From Acidobacteriota bacterium (GTDB taxonomy: Bacteria > Acidobacteriota > Terriglobia > Bryobacterales > Bryobacteraceae): a DNA stretch of 40,338 nt. Made by a program: the position numbers and the translations under genes. The stretch spans positions 1-40,338 of the forward strand of contig JACQZS010000231.1 in assembly GCA_016213725.1 (NCBI GenBank), written 5' to 3'. Shown one piece after another: positions 1 through 8,476 of the stretch. Every line of letters begins with the position of its first letter. The first letter of the stretch is position 1. The notes under the pieces are model-generated. The model did not search any database. It saw nothing but the letters and a program-made list of their open reading frames with translations, and was not told the origin of the DNA.

Positions 1-2712
1 CGAGTGATCGAACTTCGCACCGTTCCATTGCTGTGTGGTGTGACACATGGCGCAGTCCCTCGGGAAGCCTGCGGCGGCGTGGTTCGGATTGGAGGTCTGA
101 TTGTATTTCGCCAGGTGGCAACCATCGCAACTTGAGGGAGTGCCACGGTAGACACCGTTGGTGTGGCACTGCGTACATGAAGTTCCCACGTGTTTGCCGG
201 TCAGCGGGAACCTGGTCATGGTCGAATGGTCGAACTTCGCTCCCGGCCACTGTTGCGTCGTGTGGCACAGCGCGCAGTCCTTGGAGAAACCTGCGGCGGC
301 GTGATTCGGATTGGAGGTCTGGTTGTACTTCGCCAGATGGCAGCCTTCGCAGGCGGCCGGTGTCCCGCGATAGACACCGTTCAAGTGGCATTGGGAACAG
401 GCGGTAGTGGTGTGTTTCCCCGACAAGGGGAATCGCGTCGCCGCCGAGTGGTCGAACCTCGCGCCGCTCCATTGCTGCGTGGTGTGACAGAGGGCGCAGT
501 CCTTCGGGAAACCCGCCGCGGCATGATTCGGATTGGTGGTCTGGTTGTATTTCGTCAGATGGCAGCCGTCGCAGGTGGCCTGCGTCCCGCGGTAGACGCC
601 ATTGGCGTGGCACTGAGTGCAGGAAGTTGCCGTATGTTTGCCGGTGAGCGGGAACCTGGTCATCGTCGAGTGGTCGAACTTCGCACCCGGCCACTGCTGC
701 GTCGTGTGGCACATTGCGCAGTCCTTCGGGAAGCCGGCCGCGGCGTGGTTCGGGTTGGTGGTCTGGTTGTACTTCGGCAAATGGCATCCCTCGCACGCCG
801 TCGCAGTACCCCGATAGACGCCATTCACATGGCATTGGGTACACGCAACTGCCGTATGTTTTCCCGTGAGGGGGAACCTCGTGGTTGTGGTGTGATCGAA
901 CTTCGCTCCGGTCCACTGCTGCGTGGTGTGGCACAGTGCGCAGTCCTTGGAGAATCCCGCACTGGCATGGTTCGGGCTCTTGGTCTGGTTGTACTTTGCC
1001 AGGTGGCAGTTTTCACACGCGCTTGGCGTGCCGGCGTAGACGCCGCTGGCATGACAGGAATTGCAGTTCGTATTGCGATGCGCCCCCGTGAGCGCAAACC
1101 GCGTTTTGCCGTGGTCGAACACGGCTCCCGCCCATTGGGCCGTGGTGTGGCAGATTGCGCAGTCCTTCGGGAAGCCGGCCGCAACGTGGTTCGGGTTTTG
1201 CGACTGGTTGTAGTTTGACAAGTGGCAGCGTTCGCAAGCGGTGGGGGTTCCGCGGAACAACCCGCCCTGGTGGCACTGGCTGCAGGACGTGTTGGTGTGC
1301 CGGCCAGTGAGGGGGAATTTCGTCATGGTTCCGTGGTCGAATTTCGCTCCGGTCCAGGCTTGCGTGGTATGGCACACGGCGCAGTCCTTCGGGAAGCCGG
1401 CCGAGGCATGATTCGGATTGGTTGTCCGGACGTAGTTCTCAAGGTGGCAGCCGTCGCAGGCTGCCGGTGTGCCGCGGAACACGCCGTTCACGTGGCATTG
1501 TGAACAGGCGGCGGCAACATGCTTACCGGTCAGCGGGAATTTCGTCATGCTCGAGTGATCGAATTTCGCGCCCGCCCACTGCTGAGTCGTATGGCAAGTG
1601 GAACAGTCTTTCGGCAAGCCCGCCGCGACGTGGTTAGGGTTCGTCGTCTGGTTGAATTGCGCCAGATGGCAGCCGTCGCAGGCTGCCGGTGTCCCGCGAT
1701 ACACGCCATTGCCATGGCACTGAGCACAGGTGGCCGCCGAGTGCTTGCCCGTAAGCGGGAATCTGGTGAGCGTAGCGTGATCGTACTTCGCTCCGGCCCA
1801 TTGCTGCGGCGTGTGGCAAATCGAGCAATCTTTCGGAAAACCTGCCGCCAAATGGTTCGGATTCTTGGCTTGGTTGAATTGCGCGAGGTGGCAGCCTTCA
1901 CATACGGCAGGGGTACCGGCAAAGAGCCCGTTCGCGTGGCAGAGCGAGCAAGCAGCCGCGGTGTGCTTGCCGGCTAGCGGAAACTTCGTCATGGAAGTGT
2001 GATCAAATACCGCGCCGAGCCATTGCCGGGTGTTGTGGCAGATGGCGCAATCCCTGGGGAAGCCCGAGGTGACGTGGTTGGGGTTCGTCGTTCGCTGGAA
2101 CTTCTCCAGATGGCAGCCCTCGCATTGCTGGAGTGTCCCGGCGTAGCGGCCCGCGACGTGGCATGCGTTGCATTGCACCTGCTGGTGAGCGCCGGTCAGC
2201 GGGAAGCGAGTCTTGGCCGCGTGGTCGAATGTACCGCCCTTCCACTGGACCGTCGTATGGCACGTAGAGCAATCGCGCGAGAATCCCGCAGCCACGTGAT
2301 TGGGATTCGCGGCGCTCTGAAACACCTCCAGGTGGCACCCATCGCAGTTCTGCGGGGTGCCTGCGAAGCGTCCACCGGCGTGGCACTGCGAGCACTGTGG
2401 CCGGGAGTGCGCTCCGGTCAACGCGAATTTCGTCGCGGTGTCGTGGTTGAACGAAGCGCCGCTCCACTGCGCCGTGGTGTGACACGTAGCGCATTCCTTG
2501 GGGAATCCGGCAGCAGTGTGATTGGGGTTCGACGCGGACTGATACAAAGACAGGTGGCAGCCTTCGCAAGCCGCCGGAGTACCGGTATACCGCCCGCCCG
2601 TGTGGCACTGCGCGCATTCCGTTCGCAGGTGTGCACCGGTCAGCGCAAATCGGCTCCGGCTATGGTCGAACGACGCGCCCTTCCATTGCGACGTGCTGTG
2701 GCATTGTGAGCA
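1..2712 (-). repeat. In-frame 222-bp tandem repeat array inside the giant cytochrome gene
   Basis: Equivalent CxxCH codons recur at 40, 262, 484, 706, 928, 1147, 1369, 1591, 1813, 2035, 2257, 2479 and 2698. This is a step of 222 bp, with 219 bp twice. The unit is 74 codons and keeps three hemes. Upstream marks continue at 2920, 3142, 3376 and 3583 with looser spacing. The array runs off the left edge, so its total copy number is unknown. Confidence 0.93.
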
Positions 2713-3708
2713 ATCGCGGGGGAAGTTGGAAGCCGCGTGATCGGGATTCTTGACCAGGTTGTAAGCCTCGATATGGCACGAATCGCAATTCTGTGGAGTT
2801 CCAGCGAAGCGTCCCGCAACATGGCAACTGGCGCATTGCGCTTTCCCGTGCGCTCCCGTGAGCGCAAAGGCGGTCCGAGCTGCGTGGTCGAACACCGCTC
2901 CGGCCCACTGCAGCGTCCCGTGGCAGGCGGCGCAATCTCTGGGGAACCCGGCCTGAACGTGATTCGGGTTCTGTGCAGCGGTGAACAGGGGCGAGTGGCA
3001 GGAGAAGCAATCGGTGGGCGTCCCGGCGAAACGCCCGCCTACGTGGCACCGCCGGCAATCGGCCCGGGCGTGCGCGCCATCGAGCGCGAAGCGCGTGGAG
3101 GCCGCATGATTGAATTTCGCCCCCTGCCACGTGTCCATCGAGTGACATTCATCGCATTTCAGCGGAAAGGCCGGAAGCGAGTGCGGCGGCGTCGATGCAG
3201 CCTGGTAGCTATTGAGGTGGCAGGCGGCGCAGTCCGTAGTCAGTCCAGTGTAGACCCCGTTGGCGGCCCTTTTGTGGCAGCTTTCGCAGGCAGCCGAGGA
3301 ATGCGCGCCGATCAGGGGGAATCGGTTGAAATGCTCTCTGTTTTCCCGGACTGCCGAACGGAACCCCTGAACGGTATGGCATTCCTGGCAATTCCCTCCG
3401 AATTGGCGGCGATGGATATCGGCATGACAACCGGAGCACTGGCGAGCCACATTCCGGAACACGCGGTCGACGTGACAGGACTTGCAGGCCACTCCGGTGT
3501 GTCCGCCGCGCAACGGGTAGGAAGTCTGAGTGTCGTGGTCGAACTCCATTTGTTGCCTGGCTGGCCGCCAGCCAGAAGCGGTGTGGCAGCTCTCACATGC
3601 GACTTTGAGCGCCCCGTGGGGATTCACCGTGCGCCGCGGCGGCGCATTCTGCGCCATGGCTGCCGATGCGGCCAGAGCCAGTGCGATCCAGTTCCGCGGC
3701 ACATTCAT
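1..3708 (-). CDS. Giant multiheme c-type cytochrome, at least 49 hemes (3' end beyond window)
   Basis: The reverse strand is open for 1236 codons from an ATG at 3708 to the window edge, so the C-terminus is missing. The N-terminus (MNVPRNWIALALAASAAMAQ) is a signal peptide, placing the protein in the periplasm or outside the cell. By my count there are 49 CxxCH heme-c attachment motifs. Most of the protein is a tandem array of 74-residue units. Each unit has three CxxCH motifs and three further conserved His (in F-D-H, G-K-H and N-P-N-H contexts), which would suit bis-His heme ligation. The first repeats (about 2700-3700) are divergent; those nearer position 1 are almost identical. The ATG overlaps the stop of the upstream 23-heme gene (ATGA), so translation is coupled. 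The likely role is long-range electron transfer. The natural partner and terminal acceptor are not visible. I am sure of the family but not of the physiological role. Confidence 0.93.
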   Translation of the reverse strand, partial: MNVPRNWIALALAASAAMAQNAPPRRTVNPHGALKVACESCHTASGWRPARQQMEFDHDTQTSYPLRGGHTGVACKSCHVDRVFRNVARQCSGCHADIHRRQFGGNCQECHTVQGFRSAVRENREHFNRFPLIGAHSSAACESCHKRAANGVYTGLTTDCAACHLNSYQAASTPPHSLPAFPLKCDECHSMDTWQGAKFNHAASTRFALDGAHARADCRRCHVGGRFAGTPTDCFSCHSPLFTAAQNPNHVQAGFPRDCAACHGTLQWAGAVFDHAARTAFALTGAHGKAQCASCHVAGRFAGTPQNCDSCHIEAYNLVKNPDHAASNFPRDCSQCHSTSQWKGASFDHSRSRFALTGAHLRTECAQCHTGGRYTGTPAACEGCHLSLYQSASNPNHTAAGFPKECATCHTTAQWSGASFNHDTATKFALTGAHSRPQCSQCHAGGRFAGTPQNCDGCHLEVFQSAANPNHVAAGFSRDCSTCHTTVQWKGGTFDHAAKTRFPLTGAHQQVQCNACHVAGRYAGTLQQCEGCHLEKFQRTTNPNHVTSGFPRDCAICHNTRQWLGAVFDHTSMTKFPLAGKHTAAACSLCHANGLFAGTPAVCEGCHLAQFNQAKNPNHLAAGFPKDCSICHTPQQWAGAKYDHATLTRFPLTGKHSAATCAQCHGNGVYRGTPAACDGCHLAQFNQTTNPNHVAAGLPKDCSTCHTTQQWAGAKFDHSSMTKFPLTGKHVAAACSQCHVNGVFRGTPAACDGCHLENYVRTTNPNHASAGFPKDCAVCHTTQAWTGAKFDHGTMTKFPLTGRHTNTSCSQCHQGGLFRGTPTACERCHLSNYNQSQNPNHVAAGFPKDCAICHTTAQWAGAVFDHGKTRFALTGAHRNTNCNSCHASGVYAGTPSACENCHLAKYNQTKSPNHASAGFSKDCALCHTTQQWTGAKFDHTTTTRFPLTGKHTAVACTQCHVNGVYRGTATACEGCHLPKYNQTTNPNHAAAGFPKDCAMCHTTQQWPGAKFDHSTMTRFPLTGKHTATSCTQCHANGVYRGTQATCDGCHLTKYNQTTNPNHAAAGFPKDCALCHTTQQWSGARFDHSAATRFPLSGKHTTTACSQCHLNGVYRGTPAACEGCHLAKYNQTSNPNHAAAGFSKDCALCHTTQQWPGAKFDHSTMTRFPLTGKHVGTSCTQCHTNGVYRGTPSSCDGCHLAKYNQTSNPNHAAAGFPRDCAMCHTTQQWNGAKFDHS

Positions 3709-5630
3709 CGGTGGCACTCCTTGCAATCTTTGGGCGTTCCACGATACTGGACCACCATTCGTCCCTGAACCTCGCGCCGGTTTTCGTGACACAGCCGGCA
3801 GGGCACCCGCTCGTGGGCGCCGGCCAACGAAAAGCTCGTATTCCGCTGATGATCGAACTCACGAGACCGCCAGCTGGACGTCTCGTGGCAGCGCTCACAG
3901 TCAGGCTGAGCGCCCTCGCGTCCGGCAAACTGGCCATCGTGGGCGTCCCCATGGCATGAACCGCAAGCCCGTGCCGTGCCCGCAAACGACACTAGCTTCT
4001 TCTCCCCCAAGACCGCCGGCTTGTGACATCCGGCGCACGGTGCCCCGCGGTGCTTGCCCGTCAGGGTAAACCTGGTTTGCGCATGGTCGAAGGGTCCGGT
4101 CTCCTTCCAGCCCCTTGTCGTGTGACAGGTCGGGCAACCCCAACGCAATGTAGTCGGCGACAGGCGCTCGCCCGCCGCTACAGCCTGCAACGTGCGGTGA
4201 GGATCGGCATGGCACTGCTGGCAGTCGAGCGATTCGAAATGGAATCGGCGCTCCTCCGGACGAGCCGAAGATCGGTGGCACTCTTCGCACGGAACCGCGG
4301 CGTGCGCTCCCAACAGTCCGTATCGGCTCTTCTGGTGGTCTGCCAGGGTGAATAGAGCCTTCTTCCAGGTGAGGTCGGTATGGCAGCGCTCGCAGCGGTT
4401 TTCGTGTGGAGCCGCCGCGAACTGCCCGGAGTGCCGGTCCTGGTGGCAATCCCTGCAACTCGCAAAGCCAGGGTGGTAGATGGCGGCAGCGCCTTCACCC
4501 TTGTGGCACTTCGCGCAGGCCACGTTTGAATGCCCGCCACGTAAAGGGAAACGTGTAGCGGCGTGCTCACGAATCCTGAACTTCGCCGGTTTCCAGCCGG
4601 CCTCTGTGTGACATGAACCGCATTCCACCCCTGCTCGAGCCGCGAACTGTCCACGGTGTTTGTCTTCATGGCAGTCCATGCACCGGCCGTGTTCCAGCTT
4701 CGCGCGGAAGTTCTCGGTCTTGTGACATTTCCGGCACGTCACTGCGGCGTGGAGGCCCACCAGAGGAAAGCCGGTCTTGTTGTGCTGAAACCGCTCGCCC
4801 AGCAAGGCAGGCTTCCAACCCGCAGTCGTATGGCATTTTTCGCAGTCGCCGGCAAACGACCCTCCGTGCGGATCCTGGTGGCATGATTTGCACGTATTGA
4901 AGAACACGAAGCTCTTGTACTGGGCGTGATTGCCTAACGCCGCCACCGGCTTGTGGCACTTTCCACACGCCACTCGCTCGTGCAGACCGGTGAGCACAAA
5001 GGCGCTCTTGGAGTGATCGAAACCGGAGGCGGGTTTCCACGATTCCTGGGTGTGGCATCGCGTGCAGGCGTCTCCCAGGTCGCCGTGATGCTCATCCTGG
5101 TGGCATGCCGTGCAACGAGAGCTTAGGCCAAGATAGGTCGCAGACAGGTTCGACCTTTTCAACACCGTGCGGTCTTCTGGCGTGATGCGGCTTTCGTTAT
5201 GGCACTGTTCACACCGCGCGCGCGCATGTTTCTGAACTAGCGCCCAGCCGGCTTCCTTGTGGTCGAACTGGGACTTGGGCGTCCGCCACCGAACCAGAGG
5301 ATGCCGCCGGCCATTGTGTTCGGAGTGGCAACGGCTGCAGTCGTCGACGGCCTGCTGACCCGTACCACGCACCACTCGGGCGTGGTATCCACGCTTTTCA
5401 GTCAGTCTCCGCTCAATTTCCTTGTGGCACTGCAGACATTTGAACCGCGCCTCGCCTGCGCCAAACTCATGGCAGGACACGCATCGCAACGGACTGTCCA
5501 GATCCTTGTGCGCCTGCGACAGATCACCCGGCGACATTTGGGCGCAGCAAGGAAGGACCACCGATACTGCGAAAAGCAGACGGCCCAAGAAACAGCGGCT
5601 GTCTTCCCAAGTTCTGAAGATCAAACCCAC
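3705..5630 (-). CDS. 23-heme secreted c-type cytochrome
   Basis: The 641-residue protein has 23 CxxCH motifs spread from about residue 50 to the extreme C-terminus, where the last heme motif ends one residue before the stop. A hydrophobic N-terminal segment (LGRLLFAVSVVLPCCAQ, about residues 15-31) is a probable Sec signal. Recurrent blocks resemble F-D-H..F-x-L-x-G-x-H...C-x-x-C-H, the arrangement also seen in the downstream gene, but here they are diverged and irregularly spaced. The start is a GTG at 5630; a TTG two codons in (5622-5624) sits better behind a GGAG-like sequence, so the exact start is uncertain. The stop overlaps the ATG of the 49-heme gene. It is probably the first gene of a two-gene electron-transfer operon. 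I infer a periplasmic or surface electron carrier; no substrate-reductase domain is visible. Confidence 0.92.
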   Translation of the reverse strand: MGLIFRTWEDSRCFLGRLLFAVSVVLPCCAQMSPGDLSQAHKDLDSPLRCVSCHEFGAGEARFKCLQCHKEIERRLTEKRGYHARVVRGTGQQAVDDCSRCHSEHNGRRHPLVRWRTPKSQFDHKEAGWALVQKHARARCEQCHNESRITPEDRTVLKRSNLSATYLGLSSRCTACHQDEHHGDLGDACTRCHTQESWKPASGFDHSKSAFVLTGLHERVACGKCHKPVAALGNHAQYKSFVFFNTCKSCHQDPHGGSFAGDCEKCHTTAGWKPALLGERFQHNKTGFPLVGLHAAVTCRKCHKTENFRAKLEHGRCMDCHEDKHRGQFAARAGVECGSCHTEAGWKPAKFRIREHAATRFPLRGGHSNVACAKCHKGEGAAAIYHPGFASCRDCHQDRHSGQFAAAPHENRCERCHTDLTWKKALFTLADHQKSRYGLLGAHAAVPCEECHRSSARPEERRFHFESLDCQQCHADPHRTLQAVAAGERLSPTTLRWGCPTCHTTRGWKETGPFDHAQTRFTLTGKHRGAPCAGCHKPAVLGEKKLVSFAGTARACGSCHGDAHDGQFAGREGAQPDCERCHETSSWRSREFDHQRNTSFSLAGAHERVPCRLCHENRREVQGRMVVQYRGTPKDCKECHR

Positions 5631-5812
5631 TCCAACCGCCCCCGTAGGGACTACCTTGCACCCCGCAAGTCTTCAACACCACACCAAGAGCGGTCTCCGT
5701 TACGAGAGACGAGATCCACGAGTTTGTAACTTAAACCCAAACCTGACTTTCAAGTTGCGGCAAAAATTCGCAGACTGGACAGACACGGCAACTGCCGCAG
5801 CCTGATGCCATC

Positions 5813-5862
5813 CTTGAATCCATACTTTCAGCGTTCACTTGAATCCATACTTTCAGCGTTCA
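5813..5862. repeat. Perfect 25-bp direct tandem duplication
   Basis: Two identical 25-bp units lie head to tail at 5813-5837 and 5838-5862. Each contains the core CCATACTTTCAGCG. On the reverse strand the unit reads through AACGCTGAAAGTATGG. Multiple short terminal repeats are a feature of IS21- and Mu-like element ends, but no transposase is adjacent, so this assignment is speculative. An iterated regulator-binding site is an alternative. Confidence 0.85.
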
Positions 5863-5957
5863 ATAATGATCCATCGGCTCTCCGCGAAGCGAACAAGCGG
5901 AGACAATTCCCCTAGGAGAGCGGCTCAAGAACCTGATTTCGGAGGCGAGAGCACTGA

Positions 5958-5973
5958 GGAGTCCGAGGACTCC
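5958..5973. other. 16-bp inverted repeat GGAGTCC-GA-GGACTCC
   Basis: Two perfect 7-bp arms are separated by 2 bp, in the non-coding stretch. It has no T-tract, so it is not an obvious terminator. It could be an operator or part of the mobile-element remnant. Confidence 0.4.
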
Positions 5974-6044
5974 GCGGAACACCGCTGCCGCTGGTTGCGG
6001 GCAACTCACCTAGCAACTTGAGGGCTCTTGAGTAGACGCATCCA

Positions 6045-6071
6045 GTGGAGAGCAGGGTACAGACTCTCCAC
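6045..6071 (-). terminator. Hairpin just downstream of araD
   Basis: Eight-bp arms GTGGAGAG and CTCTCCAC flank an 11-base loop, starting 4 bases past the end of araD. No T-run follows on the reverse strand. It may therefore be a 3'-end stabilising hairpin or a Rho-dependent end rather than a classic intrinsic terminator. Confidence 0.3.
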
Positions 6072-6074
6072 GGA

Positions 6075-6767
6075 TCAGCCTTGGCCATAGGATGCGCCAG
6101 GGCCGTGTTTCCGGAGGAAGTGCTCGTCGTGCAGCGCCTTGCCGATAGCCTGCGCCTGCGGGTTGATGCTGAGCGTGATGGAAGCGATGCGCGCAATCTC
6201 CTCCAGCAGAACTGCGTTCATGGCAGCCTTGGCGGGCGAAGCGCCCCAGGCGAACGGGCCGTGTGAGGAGACCAGCACGCCGGGCCGGGTGAGCGGATCG
6301 ATCCCTTCGAAGCGCCGCACGATGGCTTTGCCGGTGTTCAGCTCGTACTCGGAGGCGATCTCGGCTTCGGTGAGCGGCGCGGTGAGCGGGACGCTGCCGT
6401 AGAAGTAGTCGGCATGGGTGGTGCCGAAGCAGGGGATCTCCATCCTGGCTTGCGCGAAGGCGGTGGCGTGGCCGGAGTGGGTGTGCACGACGCCGAGCAC
6501 ACCGGGGAAGTGGCGGTAGATCTCGAGGTGCGTGGCCAGGTCAGAAGACGGGCGCAGAGTGCCGTCGACGATCTTGCCGGCCAGGTCCGTCACCACCATG
6601 TCTTCGGGGCGGAGCTTCTCGAAGGGGACGCCGCTCGGTTTGATCGCCACCAGCCCTTCCTCCGGCGAAAACCCGCTGGCATTGCCGAATGTGTAGAGCA
6701 CGAGGCAGCGGCGAACGATTTCCAGGTTGGCTTCCAGCACCTGTTGGCGAAGCAACTCAATGAGCAT
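6075..6767 (-). CDS. araD: L-ribulose-5-phosphate 4-epimerase
   Basis: The 230-residue class II aldolase-fold protein matches the usual length of AraD (about 231). It should interconvert L-ribulose 5-phosphate and D-xylulose 5-phosphate with a bound divalent metal, feeding pentoses into the pentose phosphate pathway in the cytoplasm. The zinc-site signature HTHSGHA is present (about residues 95-101), as are FGNASGF near residue 28 and SSHGPFAWG near residue 170. The ATG at 6767 is chosen because family homology begins there; a longer in-frame extension overlaps araB and looks non-coding. It is divergent from a ribulokinase gene, which fits arabinose or ribulose catabolism. An L-fuculose-phosphate aldolase is the main alternative but fits less well. 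Confidence 0.9.
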   Translation of the reverse strand: MLIELLRQQVLEANLEIVRRCLVLYTFGNASGFSPEEGLVAIKPSGVPFEKLRPEDMVVTDLAGKIVDGTLRPSSDLATHLEIYRHFPGVLGVVHTHSGHATAFAQARMEIPCFGTTHADYFYGSVPLTAPLTEAEIASEYELNTGKAIVRRFEGIDPLTRPGVLVSSHGPFAWGASPAKAAMNAVLLEEIARIASITLSINPQAQAIGKALHDEHFLRKHGPGASYGQG

Positions 6768-6837
6768 CTTTGAAGTGGTTAACCCTCTTACCAGCGTATG
6801 CGATAAGATGCCCTTTTCACAGGAGGTAGGCGCGATC
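6768..6837 (+). promoter_or_regulatory. Divergent araD/araB control region
   Basis: Only 70 bp separate the two start codons. Toward araB, TTAACC (6779-6784), a 17-bp spacer and GATAAG (6802-6807) make a plausible sigma70-type promoter. A strong Shine-Dalgarno AGGAGG lies at 6821-6826. The 8-bp palindrome GGTTAACC (6777-6784) overlaps the -35 box and could be an operator. No araC-type regulator gene is nearby. Confidence 0.4.
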
Positions 6838-8403
6838 ATGTGCGTCGTCGCTGGTGTCGATTTCGGGACGCAGAGCGTCCGTGTCTCTCTGTTCGATAGC
6901 GAAAAGGGCCGCCTGGGCGCAGCTTCCGCGGAGTATCCGGTGAAGCGCAAGCGTGAGGATCCGGACCACGCCACGCAGAGTCATTCGGATCACATGACCG
7001 CCCTGGCCGCCGCCATGCGCGACGCCTTGAAGGTATCCAGCATCCAAGGCAGCGCCGTAGCCGCCCTGGCGCTGGACACCACCGGCTCCACCGTGATCCC
7101 GCTGGCCCAAGGCCTCACTCCGATCGACGACTACTACCTCTGGTGCGACCACCGGGCCAAGAACGAGGCGGCCGAGATCACGGCCAAGGCGCGCACCGCG
7201 TCGCTGGAAGCGCTGAACTGGTGCGGCGGCGTCTACTCCTCCGAATGGGGCTTCTCGAAGCTTCTGCACTGGCTGCGCAACAACCCCGAAAAACGTCCCA
7301 CCATGGTGACGGCGATGGAGCACTGCGATCTGGTGGCCGCGGCGTTGTGCGGCATCACGAATCCGGCCGAAGCGCCGCGCAGCATCTGCGCCATGGGCCA
7401 CAAGTGGATGTGGAACGAATCGCTGGGCGGACTGCCGCCGGAAGAGTTCCTCACCGAAGTGGACCCGCTGCTGGCCGGCGTGCGGCCAAAGCTGGACGGC
7501 CGCTATGAGACCTCGAACCAGATCGCCGGCCACCTCTCTTCGGAATGGGCGGAGAAGCTTGGCCTGAAGGCCGGCATCCCAATCCCCGTGGGCGCCTTCG
7601 ACGCGCACTGGGACGCCATTGGCGCCGGTATTCGCGAGGGCGACGTGGTGAACGTGGTGGGCACCTCCACATGCATGATGGCCATCGCCAAGCAGGTGGG
7701 CCTCATTCCGGGCGTGTGCGGCGTAGTAAAGGGCTCCATCCACCCCGACTATTTCGGCATCGAAGCCGGACTGTCTGCTGTGGGCGACATCTTCGAAGCC
7801 ATCGCGCGCCGCGCCGGCACTACCGTGGCGAAGCTCTCCGAAGGGCTCGACGAATACAAGGCCGGCTCCTCCGGACTCTTGCGTTTCTCCTGGGACAATG
7901 GCGACCGCACCGTGCTGGTGAACCCCGAACTCGGCGGCGTGACACTGGGCTGGACGCTAACCACAACGGCCTCCGACGAACTCTTTGCCGCCATCGAGGG
8001 CACGGCCTTCCACACGCGTATCATTCTGGAGCGCATGGCCGAGCACGGCGTCACCATCAATCGCGTAATCAACGGGGGCGGCATCCCACAGAAGAACCCC
8101 ACGCTGAGCCGCGTCTACGCCAACGTCTTCAACAAGCCTGTGCTGGGTCCCGCGCAGGAAGTGACTAGCCTCGGCTCGGCGATCTTCGCATTCATGGCCG
8201 CCGGCGCCTTTAAGACCATCGAAGAGGCGCAGGACCGGCTCTGCCCCAGCTACCAGGTGATTGAGCCCAATCCGGCCGAAGCGGCGGTCTACGAGAAGCT
8301 CTTCGCGCTGTACCGCAAGCTCTATTTCGGCCTCGGCCAGCCGGGCTCGGAGGCTGTGGCGGCCGGCGACGTGCTGCCGGCGTTGCGCAAGCTGCGCGGC
8401 TAG
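6838..8403 (+). CDS. araB: Ribulokinase
   Basis: The 521-residue FGGY-family sugar kinase should phosphorylate L-ribulose with ATP in the cytoplasm, the step before AraD. The N-terminal phosphate loop is VDFGTQSVR (residues 7-15). The GTSTCMM segment near residue 278 and the C-terminal NGGG motif (about residue 411) are typical of ribulokinases in the FGGY family. The ATG at 6838 is preceded by AGGAGG and begins exactly at the kinase fold; upstream in-frame codons overlap araD and are rejected. It is divergent from araD with a shared control region. After the stop, a short GC hairpin and TTTTT run (about 8385-8409) may end the transcript. Another FGGY pentulose kinase is possible, but araD next door supports this call. 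Confidence 0.9.
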   Translation: MCVVAGVDFGTQSVRVSLFDSEKGRLGAASAEYPVKRKREDPDHATQSHSDHMTALAAAMRDALKVSSIQGSAVAALALDTTGSTVIPLAQGLTPIDDYYLWCDHRAKNEAAEITAKARTASLEALNWCGGVYSSEWGFSKLLHWLRNNPEKRPTMVTAMEHCDLVAAALCGITNPAEAPRSICAMGHKWMWNESLGGLPPEEFLTEVDPLLAGVRPKLDGRYETSNQIAGHLSSEWAEKLGLKAGIPIPVGAFDAHWDAIGAGIREGDVVNVVGTSTCMMAIAKQVGLIPGVCGVVKGSIHPDYFGIEAGLSAVGDIFEAIARRAGTTVAKLSEGLDEYKAGSSGLLRFSWDNGDRTVLVNPELGGVTLGWTLTTTASDELFAAIEGTAFHTRIILERMAEHGVTINRVINGGGIPQKNPTLSRVYANVFNKPVLGPAQEVTSLGSAIFAFMAAGAFKTIEEAQDRLCPSYQVIEPNPAEAAVYEKLFALYRKLYFGLGQPGSEAVAAGDVLPALRKLRG

Positions 8404-8476
8404 GGTTTTTCTATCTCACATTTCACGAAACCAGAACAGTATGTGCTCGCGTCTCCGAGAACAGGAGCAAAGAGCC

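Larger units (their letters stand above)
5631..6074. other. Gene-free stretch between cytochrome operon and araD
   Basis: No convincing coding frame was found in these 444 bases; a 60-codon forward frame at 5839-6021 has no recognisable content. The stretch holds the 5' leader of the cytochrome operon, with a weak reverse-strand promoter candidate (TTGAAA at 5753-5748, TACAAA at 5728-5723, spacer 19). It also holds a perfect 25-bp tandem duplication, a 16-bp palindrome at 5958-5973 and a hairpin at 6045-6071. The mixture suggests remains of a mobile element, which I cannot prove. Confidence 0.5.

Noticed and set aside
1..2712. Regular repeats considered as a CRISPR array or satellite
   Set aside because: The period of 222 bp, continuous coding frame and conserved heme motifs explain them fully. 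There are no short repeats with unique spacers.
190..3768. Long forward-strand open frames (342, 152, 236 and 343 codons) with repetitive Arg/Gly/Val-rich translations
   Set aside because: They lie antisense to the cytochrome array and only mirror its 222-bp periodicity. The reverse frame has heme motifs, a signal peptide and a coupled start.
5839..6021. 60-codon forward frame in the gene-free stretch
   Set aside because: It starts inside the 25-bp duplication, has no ribosome site, and has no recognisable content.
6727..6837. Longer start for araB overlapping araD
   Set aside because: The kinase fold begins at 6838 behind a strong AGGAGG; the extension is antisense to araD.
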